Of a stretch of 64,000 nt of DNA, positions 1-9,279 are shown in pieces. The translations under genes and the position numbers were made by a program. The stretch spans positions 19,283 through 83,282 of the forward strand of contig SAIW01000021.1 of assembly GCA_004028795.1 (NCBI GenBank), given 5' to 3'. Each line of letters starts with the position of its first letter. Position 1 is the first letter of the stretch. A model generated the notes under the pieces. It had not been told where the DNA came from. It searched no databases and saw only the letters and a list, made by a program, of their open reading frames with translations. This DNA is from Chitinophagaceae bacterium. GTDB taxonomy: Bacteria; Bacteroidota; Bacteroidia; Chitinophagales; Chitinophagaceae.

Positions 1-28
1 ACTCCTTTGGAGCGTCGCACTCTTGTGC
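1..28 (+). repeat. Family A repeat, truncated at the window edge, with the first palindrome only
   Basis: ACTCCTTTGGAG (the end of the palindrome TCCAAAGGACTCCTTTGGAG) is directly followed by CGTCGCAC and TCTTGTGC. The second 20-bp insert seen at 49867-49886 is absent, giving an empty-site comparison. Confidence 0.8.
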
Positions 29-131
29 AGTATATTTTCATAGCGGCAAAACCAATTAATAATCATATTCAATCAATCATTTTTATTGTTGTACATTTAA
101 AACATAAATTTTCAACAGAATAATTTTTACA

Positions 132-2105
132 ATGAAAAAAGCTTCTTCCAAAAACATTCAGCAGAATAAAAAATACGAGGAGATACATTTCATTGATGCT
201 GCTCAGTCAGTATGGAATTACAGTCTTTTTACAGATGAAGACATAAAAAATTTTCAAAACGGTACCCATTATTCGCTCTATAAATTATTCGGTAATAAAC
301 AGATTGAAGTATTAAACACTTGGGGAACATATTTCGCTGTATGGGCTCCTAATGCAACACAGGTAAGCGTTAGAGGGTATTTTAATAACTGGAGCAAAAC
401 ATCACATCAATTAAAAGTACGCTTAGATAATTCAGGAATCTGGGAAGGTTTTATTCCGAATATTCATGGCGGCGAAGCTTACAAATATCACATTCATGGC
501 TACGAAGGTTTAGCATTAGATAAAGGCGACCCTTATGCACATTACTGGGAGAAGCGGCCTTATACCGCATCTATAACGTGGCAAACAAATTATGATTGGA
601 AGGATGCTGAATGGATGAAAAAAAGAAAAAAGCATAATTCATTATCTTCTCCGTTTTCTGTTTATGAAGTACATCTCCCAAGTTGGATGCGGCCTAATAA
701 GCATGATGAAGAAACTTATAATACTTACCAACAAATTGCAGAGCGTTTAGTGCCTTATGTAAAAGAAATGGGCTTTACGCATGTTGAGTTTATGCCTGTT
801 ATGGAATATCCTTTTGATGGAAGTTGGGGTTATCAGGGTGTAGGGTATTTTGCACCTACATCACGTTTTGGTAATCCTCAGGAGTTTGCTGCATTGGTTG
901 ATTTATTTCATCAAAATGATATAGGAGTTATTTTAGATTGGGTGCCTTCACACTTTCCTTACGATGCTCATGGTTTGTTTATGTTTGATGGTACACATAC
1001 TTACGAATATGCAGATATGCGTAAAGGGTATCATCCTGATTGGAACAGTTATATTTTCAATTATAAACGCGGCGAAGTAAAAAGTTTTTTAATAAGCAGT
1101 GCAAGATTCTGGTGTGAGCAATTTCATGCAGACGGGTTACGTGTTGATGCCGTAAGTTCTATGCTACGCTTAGATTACAGCCGCAATGAAGGGCAATGGG
1201 AACCCAATGAATTTGGCGGCAACGGTAACTTAGAAGCTATTGTTTTTATTAAAGATTTGAATGAAACATTGTACAGAGATTTTCCTGATATACAAACCAT
1301 AGCAGAAGAAGCTACAGATTGGCCCGGTATAAGTAAACCAACCTTTGAAGGTGGTTTAGGTTTCGGTATGAAATGGATGATGGGTTGGATGCATGACACA
1401 TTAGATTTTTTTAAACTGGATCCTGTTTTCAGAAAAGCACATCAGGATAAATTTTCTTTCAGCATGATGTATTTCTATAATGAAAACTTCATGTTGCCTT
1501 TAAGTCATGATGAAGTAGTTCACGGCAAAAGCCCCATGATTTATAAGATGCCCGGAGATGAATGGCAAAAGTTTGCAAACCTTCGGATTTTGTACACATA
1601 CATGTTTACACACCCCGGAGCAAAATTGTTGTTTATGGGAGATGAGTTTGCTGCAACTAACGAATGGAATTATAAATCAGAATTGCAGTGGGAATTATTA
1701 AATCATGTAAGTCATGGGGGAATGAAATACTGTGTACAAAAATTAAATGAACTATATAGAAATGAACCCGCTTTATATGAAAAACAATTTAAGCAAGGTG
1801 GCTTTGAGTGGGTTGATTTGAATAACAGAAATGAAAGTGTGGTTGTTTACAAAAGAATTGGTAATAAACCTAAAGATGATGTTCTGGTAGTATTGAATTT
1901 AACGCCTGTTGTACGAACTAACTGGAAAGTACATGTGTATGGTAAAAGTAAATGGACTGAAATATTTAACAGTGATAGTAAAGTTTTTTGGGGAGTTGGA
2001 GATATTTATAACCCGCAAATAGAAGCAGAAAGAGTAAATAAAAAAGATAAGTGGTATGTTTTAAACCTGCATTTGCCCGCCTTAAGTGCCGTGGTTTTGA
2101 AATAA
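132..2105 (+). CDS. glgB: 1,4-alpha-glucan branching enzyme
   Basis: This cytoplasmic enzyme moves alpha-1,4-glucan segments to alpha-1,6 branch points in glycogen. The 657 residues show a CBM48-like N-terminal module (YFAVWAPNATQVSVRGYFNNW near residue 70) followed by a GH13 barrel. The catalytic residues are visible: nucleophile D339 in GLRVDAVSSM, acid/base E392 in AEEATDWPG and the transition-state Asp D460 in SHDEVVHGKS. The all-beta C-terminal domain is complete, ending LPALSAVVLK. Length fits the family. It starts with ATG and is followed 61 bp later by a PhyH-type gene. No other glg gene is adjacent, but a GH77 glucanotransferase lies about 14 kb downstream. The substrate class is certain from the motifs; the physiological role is inferred. 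Confidence 0.95.
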   Translation: MKKASSKNIQQNKKYEEIHFIDAAQSVWNYSLFTDEDIKNFQNGTHYSLYKLFGNKQIEVLNTWGTYFAVWAPNATQVSVRGYFNNWSKTSHQLKVRLDNSGIWEGFIPNIHGGEAYKYHIHGYEGLALDKGDPYAHYWEKRPYTASITWQTNYDWKDAEWMKKRKKHNSLSSPFSVYEVHLPSWMRPNKHDEETYNTYQQIAERLVPYVKEMGFTHVEFMPVMEYPFDGSWGYQGVGYFAPTSRFGNPQEFAALVDLFHQNDIGVILDWVPSHFPYDAHGLFMFDGTHTYEYADMRKGYHPDWNSYIFNYKRGEVKSFLISSARFWCEQFHADGLRVDAVSSMLRLDYSRNEGQWEPNEFGGNGNLEAIVFIKDLNETLYRDFPDIQTIAEEATDWPGISKPTFEGGLGFGMKWMMGWMHDTLDFFKLDPVFRKAHQDKFSFSMMYFYNENFMLPLSHDEVVHGKSPMIYKMPGDEWQKFANLRILYTYMFTHPGAKLLFMGDEFAATNEWNYKSELQWELLNHVSHGGMKYCVQKLNELYRNEPALYEKQFKQGGFEWVDLNNRNESVVVYKRIGNKPKDDVLVVLNLTPVVRTNWKVHVYGKSKWTEIFNSDSKVFWGVGDIYNPQIEAERVNKKDKWYVLNLHLPALSAVVLK

Positions 2106-2166
2106 ATCAGCAATACAAATTTTTTAAATACGTTTTTGTAGCTTTATTTTATGATAAATTTTCAGG

Positions 2167-3177
2167 ATGAATAGTAATGTTTTATCTATACCTCAATCAA
2201 CAGAATCAGGTACAAGCGGAGTTTATCACTTAAAAAGATTATGGTTTAAATTAATAAACGGAGAATCTAAAAACTTTCCGGAAGAAGCAGATATAGACTA
2301 TGCCATCATTAATTTATTAGGCTTAGGTTTATTACCCACTTATCAATTTATTTATTCAAACAAACCAAGTTTCGATGAATTTGAAAATTGGGTTTTATCG
2401 CATCATAACAATCAGATTCCTTCAGCATTAATTAATCAATGTAATGAGTTGGTTATTGGTGATGTAACTGAAATAGAAGATGCAAGTGAAGAAGGTGTAT
2501 TAACTGAAGAAGATATTAAACATTGGAATGAACATGGTTATGTTATTGTTCGAAACGGTATTTCAAAAGAAGATGCAGCAGCAACCTGCGAAGCTATTTG
2601 GCAACATCTTGAAATGGATGCAACCAATCCTGAAACCTGGTATAAAGACAGTAACCATATTCAGGGAATAATGGTTACGTTATACAATCATCCTTCAATA
2701 ATTAAAAACAGACAAAGTAAAAGAATAAGAAGGGCTTATGAACAACTATGGGGAACAAAGAATTTAATTGTTACAGCAGATAAGGTTGGTTTTAATCCGC
2801 CTATTACTACTTTGCATAAATACAGAGGGGCAGGTGTTCATTGGGATGTAAGCTTGGCTCAACCCATTCCTTTCGGTACACAAGGTATTTTGTATTTAAC
2901 TGATACAGCAGAAAATCAAGGTGCCTTACGAATATTGCCCTGCTTTCACTTGCAGTTAATTGATTGGCTTAATTCATTACCAAAAGGTGCAAACCCGCGT
3001 CATACAAGTTTTGAACAAATGGGAATGAAATGTATTGCAGCTAATGCAGGAGATTTTATTATATGGAATCATTATTTGCCTCATGATGCAAGCCCTAATA
3101 CATCATCAAAACCAAGGCTGGTACAGTATTTCAACTGGTTTGATTCTACAGCTAAAACAAATCCTGTATGGCTGTAA
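2167..3177 (+). CDS. Phytanoyl-CoA dioxygenase (PhyH) family protein
   Basis: This is a predicted Fe(II)/2-oxoglutarate-dependent oxygenase of 336 aa. The metal-binding HxD is visible in VHWDVSLAQP, the distal His in YLPHDASPN and the probable 2-oxoglutarate Arg in SKPRLVQYFNWF, all in the C-terminal half. The N-terminal ~110 residues are helical and acidic and precede the core (ITEEDIKHWNEHGYVIVRNG is the usual PhyH entry motif). There is no signal peptide, so it should be cytoplasmic. Families of this type hydroxylate lipids, amino acids or small metabolites; the substrate cannot be read from the sequence. It lies just after glgB in the same direction and could be co-transcribed, but the relation looks incidental. 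Confidence 0.8.
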   Translation: MNSNVLSIPQSTESGTSGVYHLKRLWFKLINGESKNFPEEADIDYAIINLLGLGLLPTYQFIYSNKPSFDEFENWVLSHHNNQIPSALINQCNELVIGDVTEIEDASEEGVLTEEDIKHWNEHGYVIVRNGISKEDAAATCEAIWQHLEMDATNPETWYKDSNHIQGIMVTLYNHPSIIKNRQSKRIRRAYEQLWGTKNLIVTADKVGFNPPITTLHKYRGAGVHWDVSLAQPIPFGTQGILYLTDTAENQGALRILPCFHLQLIDWLNSLPKGANPRHTSFEQMGMKCIAANAGDFIIWNHYLPHDASPNTSSKPRLVQYFNWFDSTAKTNPVWL

Positions 3178-3319
3178 AGCATTCAATGATTTCCCCAAGT
3201 TATCCACTTATTTTATTGCTTAACATTTTCCTAATCAGCACTTAACAGCTTATTTGTGTCTGGTATCGTAATTGCTGTCGGTAAAAATTGAAGTTTATTC
3301 ACTCATTAACATTTACCTT

Positions 3320-3622
3320 ATGCAAAACAATACCTACAACATGTTAGTTAATGCAGCCGGGCATTTAATGCAGGAGCATGCATTTGACCATTTACCTGAT
3401 GAAAAATTAAACAGGTTAAGACAAAGCTATCGCAGATTAGCAAGCAGTAAAACTTCGTCAACAGAAAAACAAAAGCATGGCAGTGAACTGCTGAACATTT
3501 GCAGTGAAGCTGATTTGTTTACTGAAACAGCTACACAACAATCATTACAACAATGGTACACTGTTATGAATTGTTTAGGTGTTTCAAGTAATACTGCTGT
3601 TGTTGATGAAAGCGAGGCGTAG
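3320..3622 (+). CDS. Small hypothetical protein
   Basis: A protein of about 100 aa, helical and rich in Gln, Ser and Thr, with no signal peptide, membrane segment or recognised motif (it starts MQNNTYNMLVNAAGHLMQEH). I place the start at the ATG at 3320; the frame is open further upstream to 3272 but that extension does not look like protein sequence. It is convergent with the histidine kinase gene, whose stop lies 4 bp away on the other strand. I do not recognise the family. Codon use resembles its neighbours, so I think it is real, but no function can be assigned. Confidence 0.55.
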   Translation: MQNNTYNMLVNAAGHLMQEHAFDHLPDEKLNRLRQSYRRLASSKTSSTEKQKHGSELLNICSEADLFTETATQQSLQQWYTVMNCLGVSSNTAVVDESEA

Positions 3623-3625
3623 CTA

Positions 3626-4777
3626 TTATTTCGGAAGTTGAATGGTAAAGGTTGTGCCTTTGCCTAATTCACTTTGTGCAATAAAAATTTTGCCTTTGTG
3701 ATATTGTTCTATTATTCGCTTTGTTAATGTAAGCCCAAGACCCCAACCACGCTTTTTTGTTGTAAAGCCCGGTTTAAAAACTTTCTTCAAAATAGCCTGA
3801 TGCATTCCTTTCCCGGTATCAATAATATTTATTTGAACTTCATTCTTTTTATCTTCAATCGTAGCAGTAATACTTCCTTTCCCTTCCATTGCATCTAAAG
3901 CATTCTTCAACAAGTTTTCAATTACCCAATCAAATAAAGGTGGAGATATATTAGCATGAACAGTTTCTTTATTCGTATTAAAAATAAATTCAACATTACC
4001 ACCGGCACGTTTCTTAATGTAATCAATCATATATTTCATCTTCACTACAATATCTGTTTCTTCTAAAATCGGGTTACTGCCTATTTTACCAAAACGATTG
4101 GTTACTAATTGTAAACGTATTACATCTTTTTCAATTTCATTTACAAAGTTTTCATCAGCATATTTTTCTTTTAAAATTTCAACCCAGCCTTCTAAACTGC
4201 TTACCGGAGTTCCTAATTGATGTGCCGTTTCTTTTGCCATGCCTGCCCATAAACGGTTTTGTGCATTTTGATAATTACTGCTTTGAGCAATAATTAAAAC
4301 TGCAATAAATAAACTGATAATAATTAGTTGAATGATAGGATAGTAGCGTATTTGCTGTTGCAACTTACTTTCGCCGTAGTAATATTTATTTGAGATTAGT
4401 GGAGATTGATTAACAACCACTTCAATAGGTGCATTTTGTTTTTTAAATATGGATAATTTTTTTGTGATGTAATTCTTATCTGTTCTGATATCTGCAGTAT
4501 CTAAGTTTTTATAATTACCGGTGGGAATATCTTTTTCATCTGTTTCAATAATAGGAATATCAACATTATCAGTAGAAATTTTTGATGCAAGATTGAAGTT
4601 TATTTTATCCGTTGAATTAAGAATTGTTTTTTGTGCTTCTACCCATGCTTCCACTTTTTTGCGTTCTTCTGTTTTTAATTTTTGTGCCAAGCGTTGCGAA
4701 TAAAAAATTGTTCCTGCTACAATGCTTACAGCAGCAATAACTAACATCGTTTTCCAATTAAGCCAGTAATTAAACAT
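3626..4777 (-). CDS. Membrane sensor histidine kinase (orphan)
   Basis: This two-component sensor autophosphorylates on His and signals from the inner membrane. Of 383 residues, a first membrane segment lies at about 9-27, an extracytoplasmic sensor of about 120 residues follows, and a second membrane segment lies at 147-164. The phosphoacceptor is H186 in ETAHQLGTPVSSL. The ATPase domain shows the N box (N292 in NLLKNALDAM), G1 (DTGKGM, 320-325) and G2 (GWGLGLTLTKRI). There is no HAMP domain of normal length and no receiver domain. No response regulator is adjacent, so the partner lies elsewhere. The sensor domain has no recognisable fold, so the signal is unknown. The coiled-coil gene upstream on the same strand has its own terminator, so they are separate units. 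Confidence 0.88.
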   Translation of the reverse strand: MFNYWLNWKTMLVIAAVSIVAGTIFYSQRLAQKLKTEERKKVEAWVEAQKTILNSTDKINFNLASKISTDNVDIPIIETDEKDIPTGNYKNLDTADIRTDKNYITKKLSIFKKQNAPIEVVVNQSPLISNKYYYGESKLQQQIRYYPIIQLIIISLFIAVLIIAQSSNYQNAQNRLWAGMAKETAHQLGTPVSSLEGWVEILKEKYADENFVNEIEKDVIRLQLVTNRFGKIGSNPILEETDIVVKMKYMIDYIKKRAGGNVEFIFNTNKETVHANISPPLFDWVIENLLKNALDAMEGKGSITATIEDKKNEVQINIIDTGKGMHQAILKKVFKPGFTTKKRGWGLGLTLTKRIIEQYHKGKIFIAQSELGKGTTFTIQLPK

Positions 4778-4800
4778 TAAATAAAGTTAAGGGCTGCAAA

Positions 4801-4824
4801 ATAAAAACCCCGCACATAGCGGGG
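4801..4824 (-). terminator. Rho-independent terminator of the coiled-coil protein gene
   Basis: A perfect GC-rich stem, CCCCGC (4808-4813) and GCGGGG (4819-4824) with a 5-nt loop, is followed on the minus strand by a T-run (4807 downward). It sits about 30 nt past the stop at 4854 and separates that gene from the histidine kinase. Confidence 0.85.
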
Positions 4825-4853
4825 CTTAGTTTGGTACGGTTAAACTATGAAAA

Positions 4854-5819
4854 TTATAATCCTAAAAAGCCGCTTTTCTTTAATGTTTTTTTGCCTTCAC
4901 CAATTTTAAAACCATTGTTGTAAATTTCTATTTTGTAATCTCCTGTTTGAAAATGTTCGCCCGGCTTCCAGTTAAAGCTTACCGGTGTTGCTTTGCCTTG
5001 CTCATAGTTTACTTCAACTTTATTAGTATATGGTTTGGTATCTCCTTCACGTGTTGTAAAAGTGCCTTCAACACCTGATGGTGAGCCATCTGGATTGTAT
5101 ACACACACGTACAATAATTTTGTACCACTCGGTGTAACACGGTTTTCATCTAACGTACATGCAATAACAAACATATCTGCTTTTTTTGCGTTAGAAGTTT
5201 CTTTTTCCTTACCATTTCTTTTTACCGTAACTGCTGCTACACCTATGTTTGAAGCATGTAAAGTAGAAGCAACATCAACTTTATCTGCTAATTTTTTATT
5301 TTCTGTTTGCGTATTATTAAGGTTAGTTTCAAGATTTTTCTTTTCAGTTGTTAGCTGAGTTTTATCTGTATTTAATTGTTGATTGGTTGCTGTTAATTCT
5401 GCATTTTCACTTTTCAGTTTAGTTACTTCAGCAAACAAGTCGTCAATTTTTCCATTTAATTCTTTAATCATCACCCTGGCTTGTTTCAATTCTTCATCGG
5501 TTGCATTCTTTTTATTAAGAATGGTTCTTACGTTACTTTTCAACTTTAGAATCTCACTGTTTCTATCAGCTAATGCACCCTGTAATTGTACGTTAGAACT
5601 TGTTATTGAATCAGATCTTAACTCGGCTTTATCTAATTCAGCTTTAATAGAATCTCTTGATGTAACGGCTACAGTTGTTTGTGTATTTGCCGTTGCCAAT
5701 GCTTCTTTGGCTTTGCTTTTATCATAAATTATATAACCCCATGTTAGCACCAATGCAGCAATAAGAATTGCATAGATAGTTTTTCGGTTGTCTTTTTGTT
5801 GTGTTGAATTGTTATTCAT
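4854..5819 (-). CDS. Membrane-anchored coiled-coil protein
   Basis: A 321-aa protein with one N-terminal membrane segment (about residues 15-32, AILIAALVLTWGYIIYD), then a long coiled coil to about residue 185 (repeating Leu/Asn/Lys heptads with stutters), then a beta-rich C-terminal domain of about 130 residues with phrases such as LLYVCVYNPDGSPSG and VSFNWKPGEHF. Topology suggests the coiled coil and C-terminal domain are periplasmic. I do not recognise a named domain, although similar tail domains are common in Bacteroidota hypothetical proteins. It starts with ATG and ends just before a strong terminator, so it is probably monocistronic. The role may be structural or a tether in the envelope; this is inference only. 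Confidence 0.75.
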   Translation of the reverse strand: MNNNSTQQKDNRKTIYAILIAALVLTWGYIIYDKSKAKEALATANTQTTVAVTSRDSIKAELDKAELRSDSITSSNVQLQGALADRNSEILKLKSNVRTILNKKNATDEELKQARVMIKELNGKIDDLFAEVTKLKSENAELTATNQQLNTDKTQLTTEKKNLETNLNNTQTENKKLADKVDVASTLHASNIGVAAVTVKRNGKEKETSNAKKADMFVIACTLDENRVTPSGTKLLYVCVYNPDGSPSGVEGTFTTREGDTKPYTNKVEVNYEQGKATPVSFNWKPGEHFQTGDYKIEIYNNGFKIGEGKKTLKKSGFLGL

Positions 5820-6062
5820 TTTGTTGAGATTAAATTTAAATAAAAATACAGTGTTTACTTGTTAAATACTGATATAATTAGAGTATTGGAAAGTTATTAT
5901 TTGAGGTAAGATAAGCCAAGTAATTAATAAATGCAATTAACAAAATGGTGTATCCGGTAATTTTCCATTTCAGTTTTCTATTGTCAAACTTGGTTATACA
6001 GTTCATATATTTATACAAAAAAGTTTTAAATTGTGTTTGAATATTGAAACCAAAACTTAGCT

Positions 6063-6776
6063 ATGTTAACTGAATTATTGTTGCTTGATATTGAGACAGT
6101 ACCACAGTATGAACGTTATGATTTAATGAACGATACCTGGCAAAATCTCTGGTGTGATAAAATTTCCAAAACTGTGCCAGAAAATTTTGATGAAGCTGAA
6201 ACTTATCATAAAAAAGCAGGCATTTTGGCTGAATTTGGAAAAATTGTTTGCATTTCAACGGCTGTATTTGCGGAAGATGAAGAGCATAATTTAACGCTGA
6301 GAATAAAAAGCTTTTCAGGTAATGACGAAGCAGATGTTTTAAATACTTTTATTGAAGTTTGTAACAAATTGTATAAATACAATAAGCAATTTCAATTTGC
6401 AGGGCATAACATCAAAGAGTTTGATATTCCTTATATCTGCAGAAGAATGTTAATCAATCAAATTGCTTTACCCGAATACCTGCAATTGCATGATAAAAAA
6501 CCTTGGGAAACTAAAATGTTCGATACCCTGAACTGGTGGAAGTTTGGCGATAATAAGAACTACACTTCATTAAATTTATTAGCGAATGTTTTAAATGTAC
6601 CAACATCCAAAACAGATATTGATGGAAGCATGGTGCAGGACGTTTATTACAAAGAAAAAAATCTTAAACGCATTGTTGAATATTGCCAAAGAGATGTTGT
6701 AACAACTGCTAACATTATTCTTCGATTTCATAACAAAACATTACTAACTGAATCGAATATTGTAATTGTACCTTGA
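6063..6776 (+). CDS. Predicted 3'-5' exonuclease, PolB-like (DnaQ fold)
   Basis: A 237-aa stand-alone proofreading-type exonuclease related to the exonuclease domain of family B DNA polymerases. The four metal-ligand positions are visible: D9 and E11 in LLLLDIETVP (ExoI), D121 in GHNIKEFDIPY (ExoII) and the YxxxD of ExoIII (Y207, D211 in EYCQRDVV). There is no polymerase domain. It lies 54 bp upstream of DNA polymerase III delta in the same direction, so a DNA-repair or replication context is plausible. The natural substrate (DNA or RNA) is not known for this family. The ATG start places ExoI at the N-terminus as expected. Confidence 0.85.
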   Translation: MLTELLLLDIETVPQYERYDLMNDTWQNLWCDKISKTVPENFDEAETYHKKAGILAEFGKIVCISTAVFAEDEEHNLTLRIKSFSGNDEADVLNTFIEVCNKLYKYNKQFQFAGHNIKEFDIPYICRRMLINQIALPEYLQLHDKKPWETKMFDTLNWWKFGDNKNYTSLNLLANVLNVPTSKTDIDGSMVQDVYYKEKNLKRIVEYCQRDVVTTANIILRFHNKTLLTESNIVIVP

Positions 6777-6830
6777 TAAGTTTTTAGTTGATTTTTTGAA
6801 AGCCTTGAAGCTTTCATTCACATTTGTAAA

Positions 6831-7832
6831 ATGAGTGCTGAAAAAATTATTAGCGATTGGAAGAAGGGAAACTTTAAGCCTGTTTATTGGCTGGAAGGAG
6901 AAGAGCCTTATTTTATTGATGAAGTAATGCAATATGCTGAACATAAAATTCTTTCAGAAAGCGAAGCCGGTTTTAATCTTACTGTTTTTTATGGAAAAGA
7001 TGCAGATTGGGCAACTGTAATTAACGCCTGCAGAAGGTATCCGATGTTTGCAGATAAACAAGTTGTGTTATTAAAAGAAGCACAGCAAATGCGTGATATA
7101 GAAAAGTTAGAAGGATATGTTGAAAACCCTTTACCATCAACAGTTTTCGTCGTTTCATACAAAGAAAAAAAAGTTGATGCAAGAACAAAATTTGCTAAAA
7201 TATTAAAGTCTAAAGCTGAGGTTTTAACTACTAAGAAACTATATGAAAATCAATTACCTGAATGGACAAATAATATTGTTCAATCAGCAGGATTAACTAT
7301 TACGCAAAAAGCTTTGTTGTTATTAGTAGATCATATAGGAAACGACTTAAGTAGAATCCAGAATGAAATTGAGAAGTTATCAATTAACTTAAATGGCAGA
7401 AAAAGCATTAGTGAAGACGATATAGAAAATTATATCGGAGTAAGCAAAGAGTTTAATGTATTTGAATTACAAGATGCTTTAGCAAAGAAAAACATAACAA
7501 AAGCAATTCGTATTATACAATATTTTGCAGCTAATCCAAAAGCTGCACCCATTCAACTCGTTATACCTTCACTATATAATTTTTTCAGTAAAGCTTATAT
7601 GGCACTGGGTGCCGGTACTAATGATGAGAAGTCAATAGCTTCCGCAATTGGTGTAAATCCTTATTTCATAAAAGATTATGTTACTGCTATTAGTAGCTAT
7701 AAATATGAGGGAATAGAAAAAATTTTGCTTTTACTTCATCAATATAATCTTCGTAGTATAGGTGTTAATGATGGCGGAACAGAAGATGCAGATTTATTAA
7801 AAGAATTAATTATGAAAATGGCTATGCTGTAG
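6831..7832 (+). CDS. holA: DNA polymerase III subunit delta
   Basis: This is the clamp-loader wrench subunit that opens the beta sliding clamp in the replisome. The 333 aa match the family length. The N-terminal domain begins KIISDWKKGNFKPVYWLEGEEPYFIDEVMQ, the typical delta entry motif with the degraded Walker A region, and the C-terminal collar helices include YNLRSIGVNDGGTEDADLLKELIMKMAML. No catalytic ATP site is expected in delta. The upstream gap carries a hairpin (GAAAGC-CTTGAA-GCTTTC, about 6798-6815) close to a CACATTTG box that could be its promoter. It is followed by an outer-membrane barrel gene that is probably separate. Confidence 0.93.
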   Translation: MSAEKIISDWKKGNFKPVYWLEGEEPYFIDEVMQYAEHKILSESEAGFNLTVFYGKDADWATVINACRRYPMFADKQVVLLKEAQQMRDIEKLEGYVENPLPSTVFVVSYKEKKVDARTKFAKILKSKAEVLTTKKLYENQLPEWTNNIVQSAGLTITQKALLLLVDHIGNDLSRIQNEIEKLSINLNGRKSISEDDIENYIGVSKEFNVFELQDALAKKNITKAIRIIQYFAANPKAAPIQLVIPSLYNFFSKAYMALGAGTNDEKSIASAIGVNPYFIKDYVTAISSYKYEGIEKILLLLHQYNLRSIGVNDGGTEDADLLKELIMKMAML

Positions 7833-7916
7833 CTAAAAGGCTCAAAATGACATTAATTCTTCAACAACTATGTCAATAGTAAGGAACTTTTCAAGTTTTT
7901 ACCCTATTTTTACGTT

Positions 7917-8780
7917 ATGAAGCAATTACGCAAATACTTTATATTGGGTTTGTTTAGTGCTTTATGTATTTCCGTTAAAGCACAGGATGAACTTCGTTTT
8001 ACAACCAGCTTAGGTGCCAGTGCCTATTTGGGAGACTTGATACAAGGATCGCCTGTTTTTAAACAATCTTCATTGGCATTTAGCTTTGGTGCTACTTACG
8101 ACTTTCAATCTAAAATACGCGGTAGATTAAATGTATCCTTATTATCAGTAAGGGGGGATGATAAGCTTTCTCCAAGAGCCGACTTACAAGCGAGAAATTT
8201 GAATTTTAAAAGTTTTATTTGGGAGGTTTCTGCTTTAGGAGAGTATGATTTTTTAGATAGAGAAGCTGGGTTTAATATTATTCCTTACGCTTTTACAGGA
8301 TTGAGTTTATACCATTTTAATCCAACAACTATTGATGACAATGGAAATAAAGTAAATCTTCACGATATTGGAACAGAAGGGCAGTATTTACCAGGTGGCG
8401 GTCACCCTGCACCTTATCACAGGCTTGGAATAAATATTCCTATTGGTTTGGGGGTTAGATATGAAATATCTGAAAATGTAGCTTTGGGTTTTGAATTTAA
8501 CTATCGCATTTTATTTACAGACTATTTAGATGATGTGAGTAGTAGTAAATATGCTACTCAGGATTTATTAAACGCAGGGCAAACAGAAGCTGCAGCACTT
8601 TCTTACAGGGCTGATTTAACAAAATTCCCTTCTTACAATATGGATTTGCCAAGAGGGAACCCAGGTAGTAAAGATGTTTTTTACAGTTTTCAAATGACAG
8701 TTTCTTTTAAAATTCCTGATTTAACCATATTTGGAAGAGGTAATCCATTTGGTGGTAGAAGAACAAGAGGCTACTATTAA
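7917..8780 (+). CDS. Outer-membrane beta-barrel protein, DUF6089-like
   Basis: A 287-aa exported protein. A signal peptide covers about residues 1-22 (LGLFSALCISVKAQ, cleaved before DELRF). The remainder is alternating beta strands rich in aromatic and Gly residues, with typical barrel phrases (TTSLGASAYLGDLIQGS, NIPIGLGVRYEISENVALGFEFNYRILFTDYLDDVS). The tail FGRGNPFGGRRTRGYY is Gly/Arg-rich. Proteins of this form are widespread in Bacteroidota and annotated as DUF6089; their function is unknown, with structural or porin-like roles suggested. It is convergent with a GNAT gene (7 bp between the stops). Confidence 0.82.
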   Translation: MKQLRKYFILGLFSALCISVKAQDELRFTTSLGASAYLGDLIQGSPVFKQSSLAFSFGATYDFQSKIRGRLNVSLLSVRGDDKLSPRADLQARNLNFKSFIWEVSALGEYDFLDREAGFNIIPYAFTGLSLYHFNPTTIDDNGNKVNLHDIGTEGQYLPGGGHPAPYHRLGINIPIGLGVRYEISENVALGFEFNYRILFTDYLDDVSSSKYATQDLLNAGQTEAAALSYRADLTKFPSYNMDLPRGNPGSKDVFYSFQMTVSFKIPDLTIFGRGNPFGGRRTRGYY

Positions 8781-8787
8781 TCGGCAG

Positions 8788-9279
8788 CTAATTAATTTCT
8801 TTCAACATCCATAAGTCGCAACCACAATGGCCGCTATTGCCTAATGGCTTATCAAGATATTTAAATCCAAATTTCTCATAAACATTCAAAGCTTGTTTTA
8901 ATTCAGGCATAGTCTCTAAATAAATTTTTTTAAAACCAAAGTCTTTTGCCACAGCAAGACATTTAGTAATCATCATTTTACCTAAACCGAAGCCACGAGC
9001 CTTTTTGGCTAAATACATTTTTACAAATTCGCAAGTGTCATTATCTAATCCTTCCGTCGGATAAATCCCGCCACCACCAAGTATTTCATTATTTCGTTCA
9101 ATGATAAAATACTTGCTTTTTGGTGTTGAATGAAATAACCCGAATAAATCATCTGTAGTTTTATCGAAATAAACAGTTCCCGGTTTATTAGCACCGAATT
9201 CTTCTAATGAATTGCGAATGATTTTTGCAATAGCAATATTATCTGAAGGTTGAATTTCTCTTATTAAAACTTCTTGCAT
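8788..9279 (-). CDS. GNAT family N-acetyltransferase
   Basis: A 163-aa acetyltransferase using acetyl-CoA. The GNAT core is visible: the acetyl-CoA loop KKARGFGLGKMMITKCLAVA (motif A, R/QxxGxG/A) near residue 95 and the C-terminal YEKFGFKYLDKPLGN. The substrate is not evident. Its ATG overlaps the TAA stop of the upstream pgi gene by one base (TAATG), so the two are translationally coupled in one operon. The pairing with phosphoglucose isomerase gives no clear functional hint. Confidence 0.85.
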   Translation of the reverse strand: MQEVLIREIQPSDNIAIAKIIRNSLEEFGANKPGTVYFDKTTDDLFGLFHSTPKSKYFIIERNNEILGGGGIYPTEGLDNDTCEFVKMYLAKKARGFGLGKMMITKCLAVAKDFGFKKIYLETMPELKQALNVYEKFGFKYLDKPLGNSGHCGCDLWMLKEIN